Shown here: positions 53,192 to 62,325 of the stretch, piece by piece
Numbering within the stretch: the stretch's first letter is position 1
How the letters are laid out: the number at the start of each line of letters is the position of its first letter
Source of the DNA: Labrenzia sp. DG1229
Lineage (GTDB): Bacteria; Pseudomonadota; Alphaproteobacteria; Rhizobiales; Stappiaceae
Direction of reading: 5' to 3'
DNA: 64,000 nt
Assembly (NCBI RefSeq): GCF_000521215.1
Contig: NZ_KI928927.1
Location: forward strand, 383,710 to 447,709
The notes under the pieces: generated by a model
Databases searched by the model: none
What the model was told of the DNA's origin: nothing
What the model saw: only the letters and a program-made list of their open reading frames with translations
Made by a program: the position numbers and the translations under genes

Positions 53192-56100
53192 TTACTCCGC
53201 TGCTTGACCTGCCTGGCATCGGGCAAGCTGCGCGCGCAACGCGGCAGGCTTGACCGGCTTGTTGAAGAAGGAGATATCCTTGTCTCCGGCTTCTGACCGG
53301 ACGGGTCTGCTCCGGTCTGCGGTAATCAGGATTGCCGGAATGCTGTTGCCGAATTTCCACCTGAGTTTGACGATTGCCTCAATGCCTGTGCCGTCATCCA
53401 GATGGTAATCGGCCAGAATGACATCAGGCGTCAGGCCTGCTTTGTTCAGGAGCGCAGCGGCTTCATGCTCATTTGCAGCGGTGACGACTGTACAGTTCCA
53501 GCTCGACAAGAGATGGTGCATCCCGCTCAAAATGTCCGGTTCGTTGTCAATTGCCACAACGCAAAGACCGTCCAGATTGCCGATTGCAGCAGGGGCTTGT
53601 TTGGCGGGTTCGATATCGGGAACTGCCGCTGAACGTGGTAACTCGACGGAGAAGCAGGATCCCTTGTCGGCGTCCGAGCGAAGGTCGACAGGATGTTTCA
53701 GGACATGACTGATCCGTTCCACGATTGACAGGCCAAGTCCAAGGCCTTTGGCAACACGCATGCCATCATCAAGCCTGTGGAACTCTTGAAAAATGGCCTT
53801 CTGCTTGCTTTTCGGGATCCCCATTCCGGTGTCGTGAATCTCGACAAGCACACGGTTGCCACGACGCCTGCAGCCGACCAGAACCCGGCCTTCCTGCGTG
53901 TATTTCAATGCATTGGAAACCAGATTTTGCAGCAGGCGGCGTAACAACCGGCGATCAGTTCGAATGGAAATAGACGTTGGCACAATCCTCAGTTCGAGAC
54001 CCTTTTCCTGCGCGACAGGTTGAAAATCGAGCGCAAGGCCACGCAACATTTCATCCAGCCGGAATACAGTCGGCTCCGGTTTCAAGGCGCCAGTGTCGAG
54101 CCGAGAAATGTCGAGTACGGCGCCTATGATATCCTCAACCGATTCCAGTGCCGCTTCCACATTGCGCACGAGATCGCCGTCGTCACCTTCCTTGAGTTTG
54201 TCGACCAGGACGGAAGAGTAAAGTCTCGCTGCGTTAAGGGGCTGCAAAATGTCATGGCCGGCAGCAGCCAGAAATCTGGTCTTGCCGATATTGGCTTCTT
54301 CTGCGGCGCGTGTGGCTTCGACGAGGCGTTCGTTGACGTGCGTGAGTTCCTCGGTTCTTTCCCTGACGCGCCGCTCGAGCGTCTCATTGGCTCGGGCAAG
54401 TGCATTTTCTGCCATGACCCGTTCTGTGATGTCGGTATAAGTGGTGACAATTCCTCCGTCCGGCATGGGGCTGATCCGAACTTCAAAGACAGTGTCACTG
54501 GACTCCAGCCGTTCCTGAAAGGTCTCCTGGACCAGCACCATCTTTTCGATCCGGTCGGCGACGATCGCTTCGACCGGGCCTGGGCCGTGTTCACCGCGTT
54601 CTGCGTTCACGCGCAGTATTGCGTCGAGAGTGGTGCCGACCTGACCATATTCTGCAGGCAGTCCAAGAAGGTCCCTGAACTGGCGATTCCAGCAGATCAG
54701 TCGCAAATCCCGGTCGAATACACCGATGCCCTGACGAACCTGATTGAGCGCGGTTTGCAGAAGATCGCGGTTGTACTGGATGGCAACGGATGCGTCGTCG
54801 AGAAGTTTTACTGCTCCTTTGGTCGACGGATCGTGGCGTTTGAGCATCAGCGTCAGAACCAGACGTGAAGATGCTGCGCCGATGGCGCTTGCCAGCAGTT
54901 GCTCGGAAAACCTCAGCAGATTGGCATCAGCCAGGGTATTCGGGTCGAGCGGGATGCCTCTTTCGGTGGCGAACCGATGAAACGAACGTTCCGTGCGTTC
55001 CTCGCCAAGATAGCGGGCAACGGTCGATTGCAGGTCGCCTGCCGTGACGGAGGTCCGCCAGTATCGAAGGCTCGGCGACGGGGTGAATTCGGCGGGCACA
55101 AAAACATTTGCCTGCAGCGTTTCGGCCGGCAGGGGTTTTCTGACAAAGGAGACGCCGACAAAAAGCAGGATATTGATACATAGGCTCCAAAGCGTCCCGT
55201 GAATAAAGGGATCGGCCTCGATTCCGAAAAGCGATTGCGGGTTCATAACGCCCACGCCGAAGGGACCGGTCTCCAGGAAACCGGCCGAAATCAGCCCGGA
55301 TTGAGCGAAAGTCGGCAAAAGAAGGGTGTAGGCCCAGAGCACAAACCCACCACTCAGTCCAGCCAGCGCACCCAGAGAGGTTGCCCTGCGCCAGACAAGG
55401 GCTCCGATAAAGGCAGGCGCGAATTGCGCAATCGCCGCGAAGGACAGCAGGCCGATCGATACCAGAGCCGCAGTGTCACCGGCCGCCCGGTAATAGGCAT
55501 AGGCCAGAAGCAGGATCGCAAAAATCGCCAGGCGGCGGATCGTCAGCAACTGCCGGCTCATGTCCCGTCCACTGGTATTGACCAGCTCGTCCTCACTGTG
55601 GCGGCGAAGAAGGAGCGGAACAACAATGTCGTTGGAAATCATGATTGCCAGCGCAACCGTGGCGACGATAACCATTGCGGTCGCCGCGGACAATCCGCCG
55701 ATGAAGACAAACAGTGCCAGCCAGTTCTGGCCGGCATCAATCGGCAGGGCAAGAACGAAAGTATCGGGATTGATATCCTGGCCGAAGCGCAGCATTCCGG
55801 CAGCGGCAATCGGAATCACGAAAAGGTTGATCAGGACCAGATAGACCGGGAACAGCCAGGTTGCCCGCCGAAGTTCGGCATCGGAGTTGTTTTCCGTAAC
55901 GGTGACATGAAACTGGCGCGGCAGCATCAGAACCGCGAAACCGGACAGAATTGACAGGATCAGCCAGTTGCTCACGTTGATCGGCTGTTCGAATACCTCC
56001 GCCACCTCCGGAGCTTCCGTAATGGCCCGGACCAGGTCGAACGGGCCGTCGAAAAGCCAATAGGTGACCCATACGCCAACGGCCAGAAAGGCGAGCAGCT

Positions 56101-56713
56101 TGACGATCGCTTCAGTTGCGATTGCCAGCATAAGGCCTTCCTGGTGTTCCGTCGCATCAATGTGGCGTGTTCCGAAAGCCCAGCTGAAGATAGCCATGCC
56201 CAGCGCAATAAGCAGCGTGACGTCGTCGAAGACAGGGGTAAAGATGTCGCCAGGCGAAATCAGCGGCCCCACCATGGTCGTGACCGACAGGGAAACGGCT
56301 TTCAGCTGCAGCGCGATATATGGGATTACGCCAATCACGGCGATCAGTGTTGCGAGCGCTGCCACGGATTGGCTCTTGCCGTATCGCGCACCGATGAAAT
56401 CGGCAATCGACGTGATGCTCTCTGTCTTCGAGATCTGGACGATTCGCCGCAGCAGCGGATAACCAAGTGCGAATACAAGCAGGGGGCCGATATAGATTGT
56501 CAGAAATTCCGCACCGCTCCTGCTGGCGTTTCCAACCGAGCCGAAGAATGTCCAGGACGTGCAATAGACGGATAAGGAAAGTGCGTAGATGAATGGACGC
56601 CCACCTGCGCGTGACGATTTGCGGCGCGTCATCCGGTCGCCATAGCTGGCAATGGCAAACAGCAGCAGGATGTAGCCCGTTGCGGTCAATATCACGATCC
56701 ATCCGTGCAACAT
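53192..56713 (-). CDS. Transporter-type hybrid sensor histidine kinase/response regulator (CrbS/MxtR-like)
   Basis: The 1173-residue protein starts with a sodium/solute symporter-like membrane domain of about 12-13 segments (about 1-490). A PAS domain follows (about 650-730, LNQVRQGIGVFDRDLRLICW), then a histidine kinase (phospho-His near residue 818 in AAGHDILQPLNAAR; ATPase about 905-1020, including GMGIPKSKQKAIFQEFHRLD and GLGLGLSIVERI) and a C-terminal receiver (about 1045-1170; phospho-Asp near 1103 in VILADYHLDDGTG). This order is that of CrbS/MxtR/CbrA-type proteins, which monitor acetate or carbon/nitrogen state. The CrbR-like regulator lies on the other side of the GGDEF-EAL gene. 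Confidence 0.92.
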   Translation of the reverse strand: MLHGWIVILTATGYILLLFAIASYGDRMTRRKSSRAGGRPFIYALSLSVYCTSWTFFGSVGNASRSGAEFLTIYIGPLLVFALGYPLLRRIVQISKTESITSIADFIGARYGKSQSVAALATLIAVIGVIPYIALQLKAVSLSVTTMVGPLISPGDIFTPVFDDVTLLIALGMAIFSWAFGTRHIDATEHQEGLMLAIATEAIVKLLAFLAVGVWVTYWLFDGPFDLVRAITEAPEVAEVFEQPINVSNWLILSILSGFAVLMLPRQFHVTVTENNSDAELRRATWLFPVYLVLINLFVIPIAAAGMLRFGQDINPDTFVLALPIDAGQNWLALFVFIGGLSAATAMVIVATVALAIMISNDIVVPLLLRRHSEDELVNTSGRDMSRQLLTIRRLAIFAILLLAYAYYRAAGDTAALVSIGLLSFAAIAQFAPAFIGALVWRRATSLGALAGLSGGFVLWAYTLLLPTFAQSGLISAGFLETGPFGVGVMNPQSLFGIEADPFIHGTLWSLCINILLFVGVSFVRKPLPAETLQANVFVPAEFTPSPSLRYWRTSVTAGDLQSTVARYLGEERTERSFHRFATERGIPLDPNTLADANLLRFSEQLLASAIGAASSRLVLTLMLKRHDPSTKGAVKLLDDASVAIQYNRDLLQTALNQVRQGIGVFDRDLRLICWNRQFRDLLGLPAEYGQVGTTLDAILRVNAERGEHGPGPVEAIVADRIEKMVLVQETFQERLESSDTVFEVRISPMPDGGIVTTYTDITERVMAENALARANETLERRVRERTEELTHVNERLVEATRAAEEANIGKTRFLAAAGHDILQPLNAARLYSSVLVDKLKEGDDGDLVRNVEAALESVEDIIGAVLDISRLDTGALKPEPTVFRLDEMLRGLALDFQPVAQEKGLELRIVPTSISIRTDRRLLRRLLQNLVSNALKYTQEGRVLVGCRRRGNRVLVEIHDTGMGIPKSKQKAIFQEFHRLDDGMRVAKGLGLGLSIVERISHVLKHPVDLRSDADKGSCFSVELPRSAAVPDIEPAKQAPAAIGNLDGLCVVAIDNEPDILSGMHHLLSSWNCTVVTAANEHEAAALLNKAGLTPDVILADYHLDDGTGIEAIVKLRWKFGNSIPAILITADRSRPVRSEAGDKDISFFNKPVKPAALRAQLARCQAGQAAE

Positions 56714-56894
56714 TGCGCTGTTTACTGTCCTCCCGACCCGGTTCCTGCAGCAATTTGTTTCGCCATCTTATTCAGATCGGAGCACAGCGGAACCATTCTG
56801 TCCATTCGTCTTGCGAACAATGAGCGCAAAACAGAATATCGACCGGTTTGCCAAGGGGGTAACTGATCAAAGTTGGTGAAGTCCTGTTCACATC

Positions 56895-56906
56895 GTTTCA
56901 TGAAAC
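56895..56906. promoter_or_regulatory. GTTTCATGAAAC palindrome with adjacent half-repeat
   Basis: A perfect 12-bp palindrome in the 247-bp divergent spacer between the hybrid kinase and aminotransferase genes. A second, imperfect copy, GGTTTCAAAC, follows at 56911-56920. The arrangement resembles a double operator lying about 55-65 bp upstream of the aminotransferase start; the protein that binds it is unknown. Confidence 0.45.
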
Positions 56907-56960
56907 AATCGGTTTCAAACGAGCTAAGGTGCGCCGGGAAAGTCTGCGAGGAAATGTGAG

Positions 56961-58133
56961 TTGTCCAACCTGATCGAGCGATTGAGTGCAGGAGCACGCA
57001 ATACGGCCGAAAGCGGCATTGTCGAAGTGTTCAATGCGGGCTGGCATCACGAAGCTCTGATACCTCTCTGGGCAGGGGAGGGGGATCTGCCGACGCCGGA
57101 TTTCATCAACCGGGCGGTGAAGGCTTCACTCGACCGGGGAGAAACCTTTTATACCTACCAGCGCGGCATTCCCCAGCTGCGCGAAGCGTTGGCGGCTTAT
57201 CATCAGGACCTGTATGGCAGGGTGTTCTCGGCTGAAAGGTTCTTTGTAACCGGATCTGGCATGCAGGCGATTCAGCTTGCCGTGCAGGCTGTCGTGGACC
57301 CCGGCAGGGAGGTGATTGTTCCGTCTCCGTCATGGCCGAATATTTCTGCTGCAGTGGAAATACATGGAGCCAGGCCGGTACCGGTACCTCTTCGCGAGGA
57401 AAACGGCGGGTGGAGCTTGCACATGGAGGAGATCGAAGCTGCGATCACACCTCACACTGCCGCTCTCTTTTTGAATTCTCCGAGCAATCCGACCGGATGG
57501 ACCGCATCGGAAAACCTCTTGCGCGCCTTTCTGGAAATTGCCCGCAAAAATGGCCTGTGGATCATAGCAGACGAGATCTACGCCCAGTATTTTTATGGGG
57601 AGACTCCTCGGTCACCGTCGTTTTATGATATCGCGGATGAAGACGATCAGATCATTTTTGTGAATTCGTTTTCCAAGAACTGGGCAATGACAGGTTGGCG
57701 CGTCGGCTGGCTCTCCGCGCCACCGATGATCGGCCAGATTGTCGAAAACCTCATCCAGTACTCTACCTCAGGCGTTCCCGCTTTCATGCAATGGGGAGCG
57801 GTTGCGGCGTTGACGGAGGGAGAAGACTTCCTCGCATCACAAATTGAACGTGCGCGCCTTGGAAGGAACGCCGTCTTCAAAGGTCTTCAGGAGACCGGTC
57901 GCATGGGCGCAAAACCGCCTGACGGGGCGTTTTATCTGTTCTTTTCCATTGATGGTGTAACCGACACGCGCCGGTTTGCGCTTGATCTGGTACGAGAAAC
58001 TGGTGTCGGTCTGGCACCCGGTTCTGCGTTTGGCCCGGGCGGTGAGAACTTTGTTCGCCTTTGCTACGCCCGCGGGCAGGATCAGCTGGAAGAGGCGGTA
58101 CGGCGAATTAACGCTTGGCTTCCAGAGATTTAG
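56961..58133 (+). CDS. Class I/II pyridoxal-phosphate-dependent aminotransferase
   Basis: A 390-residue fold-type I aminotransferase. Recognisable elements are the substrate/N-terminal region IPLWAGEGDLPTPDFI, GSGMQAIQLAVQAVVD (cofactor phosphate loop), LNSPSNPTGW near 170, ADEIYAQYFY near 202 (PLP Asp and Tyr), NSFSKNWAMTGWRVGW near 235 (Schiff-base Lys and Arg) and a C-terminal VRLCYAR carrying the substrate-binding Arg. It transfers an amino group between an amino acid and a 2-oxo acid; the exact substrate (aspartate, aromatic or other) is not clear. The TTG start has a GAGGAA site and matches the family N-terminus. Confidence 0.88.
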   Translation: MSNLIERLSAGARNTAESGIVEVFNAGWHHEALIPLWAGEGDLPTPDFINRAVKASLDRGETFYTYQRGIPQLREALAAYHQDLYGRVFSAERFFVTGSGMQAIQLAVQAVVDPGREVIVPSPSWPNISAAVEIHGARPVPVPLREENGGWSLHMEEIEAAITPHTAALFLNSPSNPTGWTASENLLRAFLEIARKNGLWIIADEIYAQYFYGETPRSPSFYDIADEDDQIIFVNSFSKNWAMTGWRVGWLSAPPMIGQIVENLIQYSTSGVPAFMQWGAVAALTEGEDFLASQIERARLGRNAVFKGLQETGRMGAKPPDGAFYLFFSIDGVTDTRRFALDLVRETGVGLAPGSAFGPGGENFVRLCYARGQDQLEEAVRRINAWLPEI

Positions 58134-58207
58134 ACATATGTCGGGTTGCTGGTCTACGTGAAACCCCTTAAACCTTGAATGGACGTGATTTCCATTTGGG
58201 TGCCGGG

Positions 58208-59371
58208 ATGGCAGACGACAGTGTAATTGATCGCAATGCGGAAACTGCCGCTGTTTCTGAGGCACGGCTTGCGAGTGTGTTTGATACCGCTGTCGACGGT
58301 ATCATCGTCATCAATGATCGCGGTCTGGTGCTGGCCTACAACAAAGCTTGTGAGCGATTGTTCGGATACGAGGCCGCAGATCTACTGGGACGGAACGTCA
58401 ACAAGATCATGCCTCGGGAATACGCGCAGGCGCATGATCACTACGTTCAAAATTACATTGATACCGGGGACAAGAAAATCATCGGTATCGGCCGTGAGGT
58501 GCAGGCGCAGCACAAGGACGGAACCGTGTTTCCGATCGAGTTGTCGGTCGGCGAGGCCGAATCGTCCTATGGCCGCCAGTTCATCGGTATCCTGAGGGAT
58601 CTTAGATCCCGCAAGCAGATCGAGGATCGGCTGGCTAGGACGCAGGCCCAATTGTTGCACATGACACGGCTCAGCGCACTCGACGAGATGGGCGCAGCAA
58701 TTGCGCATGAGCTTAATCAGCCCTTGACCGCTGTCCTTTTGTACCTTCAGTCCGTATCGCGGAAAGCGAAGTCGGACGCCTCGATTGATCCGCTTGTCCT
58801 GTCTGTAATCGAAAAGGCAGTCCGCGAGGCGGAACGCGCCGGGGAAATCATCCAGCGCATGCGGCAACTGGTTGAAAAGAAGGCGCCCGAAAGGCAGACG
58901 GTTGATGTTGCCGAACTGGTAAGGTCCTGCCTGGAAATGGCTCAACTTGGTAGCGGTGAAAAGCAGACATTTCTTTCAGCCACGATCGAGCCTGACCTGC
59001 CGCCCCTGCAGGCTGATCCGGTACAGATAAGGCAGATCCTGATCAACCTTTTGCGAAACGCCCGCGAAGCGGTTATTGACCAGCCAGACAAGAAAGTGAG
59101 CTTGTCGGTGATCATGAATGCAGAGTCCCTTGAGTTCAGGGTAAAGGACAACGGACCTGGCGTCCCAGCCGAACTCATTGATGGACTGTTTCGCGCTTTC
59201 ACCGGTGCAAAGCACAAGGGTGTTGGATTGGGATTGGCGATCTCGCGATCGATTGCCCAGAATCACGGTGGCGATTTGAAGCTTGAATCCACGCCGGACG
59301 GATGTGGTGCATCATTTTTATTGACGTTGCCGGTTCATCCAAGAGAGGAATCATTGGATGAAAAGCTTTAG
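58208..59371 (+). CDS. fixL: FixL-like heme-PAS oxygen-sensor histidine kinase
   Basis: A 387-residue soluble kinase. The PAS domain (about 18-135) keeps the heme features of FixL: His76 in AQAHDHY at the proximal-ligand position and Arg96 in IIGIGR, 20 residues later exactly as H200 and R220 in Bradyrhizobium FixL. The kinase has phospho-His167 in GAAIAHELNQPLT and ATPase motifs NLLRNAREAV, VKDNGPGVP and GVGLGLAISRSI. Under low oxygen it should autophosphorylate and pass phosphate to FixJ, encoded 39 bp downstream. The ATG at 58208 is preferred over an upstream TTG at 58175. It lacks the membrane region of Sinorhizobium FixL. Confidence 0.93.
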   Translation: MADDSVIDRNAETAAVSEARLASVFDTAVDGIIVINDRGLVLAYNKACERLFGYEAADLLGRNVNKIMPREYAQAHDHYVQNYIDTGDKKIIGIGREVQAQHKDGTVFPIELSVGEAESSYGRQFIGILRDLRSRKQIEDRLARTQAQLLHMTRLSALDEMGAAIAHELNQPLTAVLLYLQSVSRKAKSDASIDPLVLSVIEKAVREAERAGEIIQRMRQLVEKKAPERQTVDVAELVRSCLEMAQLGSGEKQTFLSATIEPDLPPLQADPVQIRQILINLLRNAREAVIDQPDKKVSLSVIMNAESLEFRVKDNGPGVPAELIDGLFRAFTGAKHKGVGLGLAISRSIAQNHGGDLKLESTPDGCGASFLLTLPVHPREESLDEKL

Positions 59372-59410
59372 CGTTCGCGAAGCGATGGCATAACTGAGGA
59401 CTGAAAAACA

Positions 59411-60022
59411 ATGGAAGCTGACGCAGAGGCCGTTTACATCGTCGATGATGACCCTGCGGTGCGTGATGCGCTATCCGTCCTGTTCAACATGGAAGGCTAT
59501 GTTGTTGAAACTTTCTCTGACGGAGACACGTTCATTCAGTCCGCGAGCAAGTCTGTTCCGGCATGCGTCATGCTGGACGTTCATATGCCAGGCAGGTCGG
59601 GTATCGAGATCCTCAAGGCATTGAATGCCGAGAACTATCCCGCACCGATATTCATTATCTCCGGCCAGGGTGACATTCCGATGGCCGTTGAGGCAATCCG
59701 AAACGGAGCATTCGACTTCATTGAAAAACCCTTCTCCGCGGAAACTGTTCTTGACCGTGTCAAGGAAGCGATCGCGGCGATGAAACAGCGGGAAGACGAA
59801 GACAGGTCCCAAACGTTCGAGGGGGCAGACTTGCTCACCCGCAGGGAGCTCGAAGTTCTCAAGCAGATCACGGACGGGGCCTCGAACAAGGAAGCTGGCA
59901 GGACACTTGGGATAAGCCCGAGGACCGTCGAGGTTCATCGTGCCCGGATCATGGAAAAACTGAGTGCACGCAACGCGGCGGATCTGGTCAGGATTGTACT
60001 GGGGCATCCAGCAGCCGGCTGA
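59411..60022 (+). CDS. fixJ: FixJ-like response regulator
   Basis: A 203-residue FixJ-type regulator with a receiver domain (acidic residues in VDDDPAV, phospho-Asp56 in MLDVHMPGRSG, ISGQGD, FIEKPF) and a C-terminal LuxR-type helix-turn-helix (LLTRRELEVLKQITDGASNK, then TLGISPRTVEVHRARIMEKL). Phosphorylated FixJ activates fixK-type genes under oxygen limitation. It lies 39 bp after fixL in the same direction, and the fixK-like gene follows after a single-domain receiver gene. Confidence 0.94.
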   Translation: MEADAEAVYIVDDDPAVRDALSVLFNMEGYVVETFSDGDTFIQSASKSVPACVMLDVHMPGRSGIEILKALNAENYPAPIFIISGQGDIPMAVEAIRNGAFDFIEKPFSAETVLDRVKEAIAAMKQREDEDRSQTFEGADLLTRRELEVLKQITDGASNKEAGRTLGISPRTVEVHRARIMEKLSARNAADLVRIVLGHPAAG

Positions 60023-60077
60023 AAGAGCCGATTCGCGAAAAAAGCTCCGGCTGATCACGCAAGTTTTAGCGGCAGAC

Positions 60078-60110
60078 GTATTTCTGCGTACATTCGCAGT
60101 GGTATTTCTG
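60078..60110. repeat. Direct and inverted repeats in front of the receiver gene
   Basis: GTATTTCTG occurs at 60078-60086 and again at 60102-60110, a 24-bp period, with CTGCG-TACATT-CGCAG (60084-60099) between. ACGTA also flanks both copies. Placed 56-88 bp upstream of the receiver gene, these look like regulator-binding sites in a promoter, possibly for FixJ, but no match to a known FixJ consensus is claimed. Confidence 0.45.
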
Positions 60111-60165
60111 ACGTATGTATATGGGGAGTTCTGGCAATGTCGCCGGCTTCCTGGGATTGTTTTGT

Positions 60166-60507
60166 GTGATTGTTCACATCGTTGAGGATGATGTAGCTGT
60201 TGCCGACGCGTTAGCTTTTACGCTCGAACATCTGGACCATCGTCCCCGGATATACAAGGATGGCGAAACTTTCCTGGCACAGGCGAACCTGTCCGCCTGC
60301 CATTGGGTTATTGTCGACCTGGGACTTCCCGGTGTGAGTGGAGCAGAAATTGTCAAGAAATTGAAGAGCTTGGCGATACCTCCGAAAATCATTGCGATCT
60401 CGGGAAAGTCACGGGTCAAGATCCTGCGGCAAATGCGGGAAATGCAGGACCTGACCATTTTGCGCAAGCCATTGTCCATCGACATGCTGACATCGGCAAT
60501 GATCTGA
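60166..60507 (+). CDS. Single-domain response regulator (stand-alone receiver)
   Basis: A 113-residue receiver without an output domain: acidic residues in HIVEDD, phospho-Asp in HWVIVDLGLPGVSG near residue 54, Ser in AISGKS and Lys in ILRKPLS, so it should be phosphorylatable. It may serve as a phosphate sink or connector for FixL or another kinase. The GTG at 60166 gives the normal receiver N-terminus. An ATG at 60115 would add 17 hydrophobic residues unlike a receiver. It lies between fixJ and fixK. Confidence 0.8.
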   Translation: MIVHIVEDDVAVADALAFTLEHLDHRPRIYKDGETFLAQANLSACHWVIVDLGLPGVSGAEIVKKLKSLAIPPKIIAISGKSRVKILRQMREMQDLTILRKPLSIDMLTSAMI

Positions 60508-60783
60508 CGCGTTTGGCAAGCAACTGCGTTCACTCCGATTAATACTTTCGTTGCCTGCGTCCATTCGGCTCATATGTAGTTCCTCTTACGCAGTCGACCG
60601 AATTCCTTCAATGGATTCCAAGCTTTAGTGTAGCTCCTGCAAGTTGCGAGACGTCGGACGGGACGCCTCGGCAACAAGGGGCGGTGCTTGTTTGGTTCGT
60701 AATGGCCGGTTTCGGGATCGGCGACCAGAAACAAGGACTGCCATTGCAGACCAGGCCGCGCAGACGCGCGCAAAGGAGGGAAA

Positions 60784-61497
60784 ATGGCGTATTTGGAAGC
60801 AAGTGTTATCGACCACGGTGTTGTCGCACGACCCACCGGCAGAACACCATGCAGTTCCGCGAAAACAAATCTCTCCGATTTTGGCGGCAAATCGACGGCA
60901 TATGAAACCCATGCCGTTGTTTATTACGAAGGCGACCCCGCCAAACGGCTTTACGAGCTGGTTCGCGGTTCGATCATGCTCTACAAACTGTTGCCGGATG
61001 GGCGTCGTCAGGTCGTGGAAGTACTGCGTCCGGGCGACATTTTCGGGCTGGCAAGCAACGACGAAAACGATTGCACAGCTGAAACGCTGACCAGCTCGAT
61101 CGTACAGGAAATTGATCTCAGGCAGGTTGAGCGATCTCAGGAACTGCAAAGTATCCTGACGAAAAGCCTGACCAGCCAAATGCACGTTCTGCATGAACAT
61201 GCGGTTCTTCTTGGACGTAAATCGGCCGTCGAGCGGGTTGCCAGCTTTCTGATGCATTTGGTTCCCGATCGTGGTGGCCTGGGATGCGCCGGTCCTGAAG
61301 ATGAAGAAAATGACGGCTTCGACTTGCAATTGCATATGACGCGTCAGGAAATCGCCGACTATCTGGGATTGACCATTGAAACCGTCAGCCGGGTTGTCTC
61401 CGACCTGAAGCGGCGCGGTGTCATAAGAGTGGACAAGGCTGACAAGATTCACCTCAACAAGGTCTGCAGCCTCTGCCAGATGACAGGCATTCACTGA
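60784..61497 (+). CDS. fixK: FixK-type Crp/Fnr-family transcriptional regulator
   Basis: The 237-residue protein has an N-terminal cyclic-nucleotide-binding-like beta roll (about 40-130, VVYYEGDPAKRLYELVRGSI and VLRPGDIFGLAS) and a C-terminal winged helix (about 165-225; MTRQEIADYLGLTIETVSRV with the E..SR recognition pattern that reads TTGAT half-sites). The N-terminal cysteine cluster of Fnr is missing, so it is FixK-like and takes its oxygen signal from FixL/FixJ. GGAGG precedes the ATG. hemN, a classical target, lies nearby with an FNR/FixK-type box. Confidence 0.9.
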   Translation: MAYLEASVIDHGVVARPTGRTPCSSAKTNLSDFGGKSTAYETHAVVYYEGDPAKRLYELVRGSIMLYKLLPDGRRQVVEVLRPGDIFGLASNDENDCTAETLTSSIVQEIDLRQVERSQELQSILTKSLTSQMHVLHEHAVLLGRKSAVERVASFLMHLVPDRGGLGCAGPEDEENDGFDLQLHMTRQEIADYLGLTIETVSRVVSDLKRRGVIRVDKADKIHLNKVCSLCQMTGIH

Positions 61498-61518
61498 GCA
61501 GACATCAGGAACAATCTG

Positions 61519-61549
61519 AAAAAGGCCGCGATCATGTCGCGGCCTTTTT
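61519..61549 (+). terminator. Intrinsic terminator after fixK
   Basis: AAAAAGGCCGCGA and TCGCGGCCTTTTT form a perfect 13-bp stem with a 5-base loop and built-in T-tract, 21 bp after the fixK stop. It separates fixK from the following unknown gene. Confidence 0.92.
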
Positions 61550-61710
61550 GGTTCAACTGGACATTTTTCCTGCTGACGAGAGAAATCGTTTCCTGGCCAT
61601 ATCTCCGATTTCATTTGAACAGCCATCAATTGGCGGAGATCTGCGGAAGAATCTTAACAGTTGAAACTGCATATGAGTCTCTGGTTTTACGAGGATCGGA
61701 CGCGATCGTG

Positions 61711-62307
61711 ATGCAGATCAACTCACTACGCTTTGTGCAGGCGTCGCCTCCCGACGGCAATGCCGACAAGCAATATTCAGTCCTGGCGAACGAGGAAGAA
61801 TTCGTTCGCTGCGATCTTTCCAGGAGAACGATCGCCAAGCCGATTGCTCTGGTCAATCTGATGGACAAAACAACGCGAACATTGTCGCCTGAAAAGAAAT
61901 TTCTCAACAAACGCTGGCATCTCACCGAAAGCGAAGAACACGATAGCGGCATGGTCGTGGCCGATGGCGCGAGTGCATGGCTTGCATTCGACGCTTCTGC
62001 CAACGAACTCTTCCGTTTGGTTGATCCCCGCAAATGGACAGCAAAAACCGTCGAAACCGCACTTGGCTCCTGGGCTGACAGCTATGCTGTTGTGTCACAG
62101 GATCGCTGTGTTGGTGTGGTGAGACGGGCCTTGCGGCCCGGCGAGGAGGAAGCCGGCACAAGGCTTCAAAAGCTGAGAGGCCTGTTGAAACCTCGCGATT
62201 GGAAACTCGAACTCGAAGCGCCGGTCTCCGATGAAGCGGCGCATCTGATGATTGCATCCATTTTGCTTCTGGTTGAAATCACGGTTCGCGGCGCACGCGC
62301 AGGTTAA
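61711..62307 (+). CDS. Unknown protein between fixK and hemN
   Basis: I do not recognise this protein of about 198 residues. It has no signal peptide; the sequence alternates beta-like stretches (KQYSVLANEEEFVRCDLSRR, SGMVVADGASAWLAFDASAN, AVVSQDRCVGVVRRALRPGE) with a tryptophan-rich middle (KRWHLTE, PRKWTAKTVETALGSW) and ends in a hydrophobic helix. A compact barrel of the LURP/tubby-like kind is possible but unproven. The frame extends up to 61534, but that start lies inside the fixK terminator, so ATG 61711 is preferred, without a clear ribosome-binding site. It converges with hemN, 18 bp between the stops. Confidence 0.6.
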   Translation: MQINSLRFVQASPPDGNADKQYSVLANEEEFVRCDLSRRTIAKPIALVNLMDKTTRTLSPEKKFLNKRWHLTESEEHDSGMVVADGASAWLAFDASANELFRLVDPRKWTAKTVETALGSWADSYAVVSQDRCVGVVRRALRPGEEEAGTRLQKLRGLLKPRDWKLELEAPVSDEAAHLMIASILLLVEITVRGARAG

Positions 62308-62325
62308 CGGCGACAACAAGCTTTG

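Noticed and set aside
60784-61497. Direct oxygen sensing (Fnr/FnrL) by the Crp/Fnr protein
   Set aside because: The N-terminal cysteine cluster needed for an iron-sulfur sensor is missing, so FixK is the better call.
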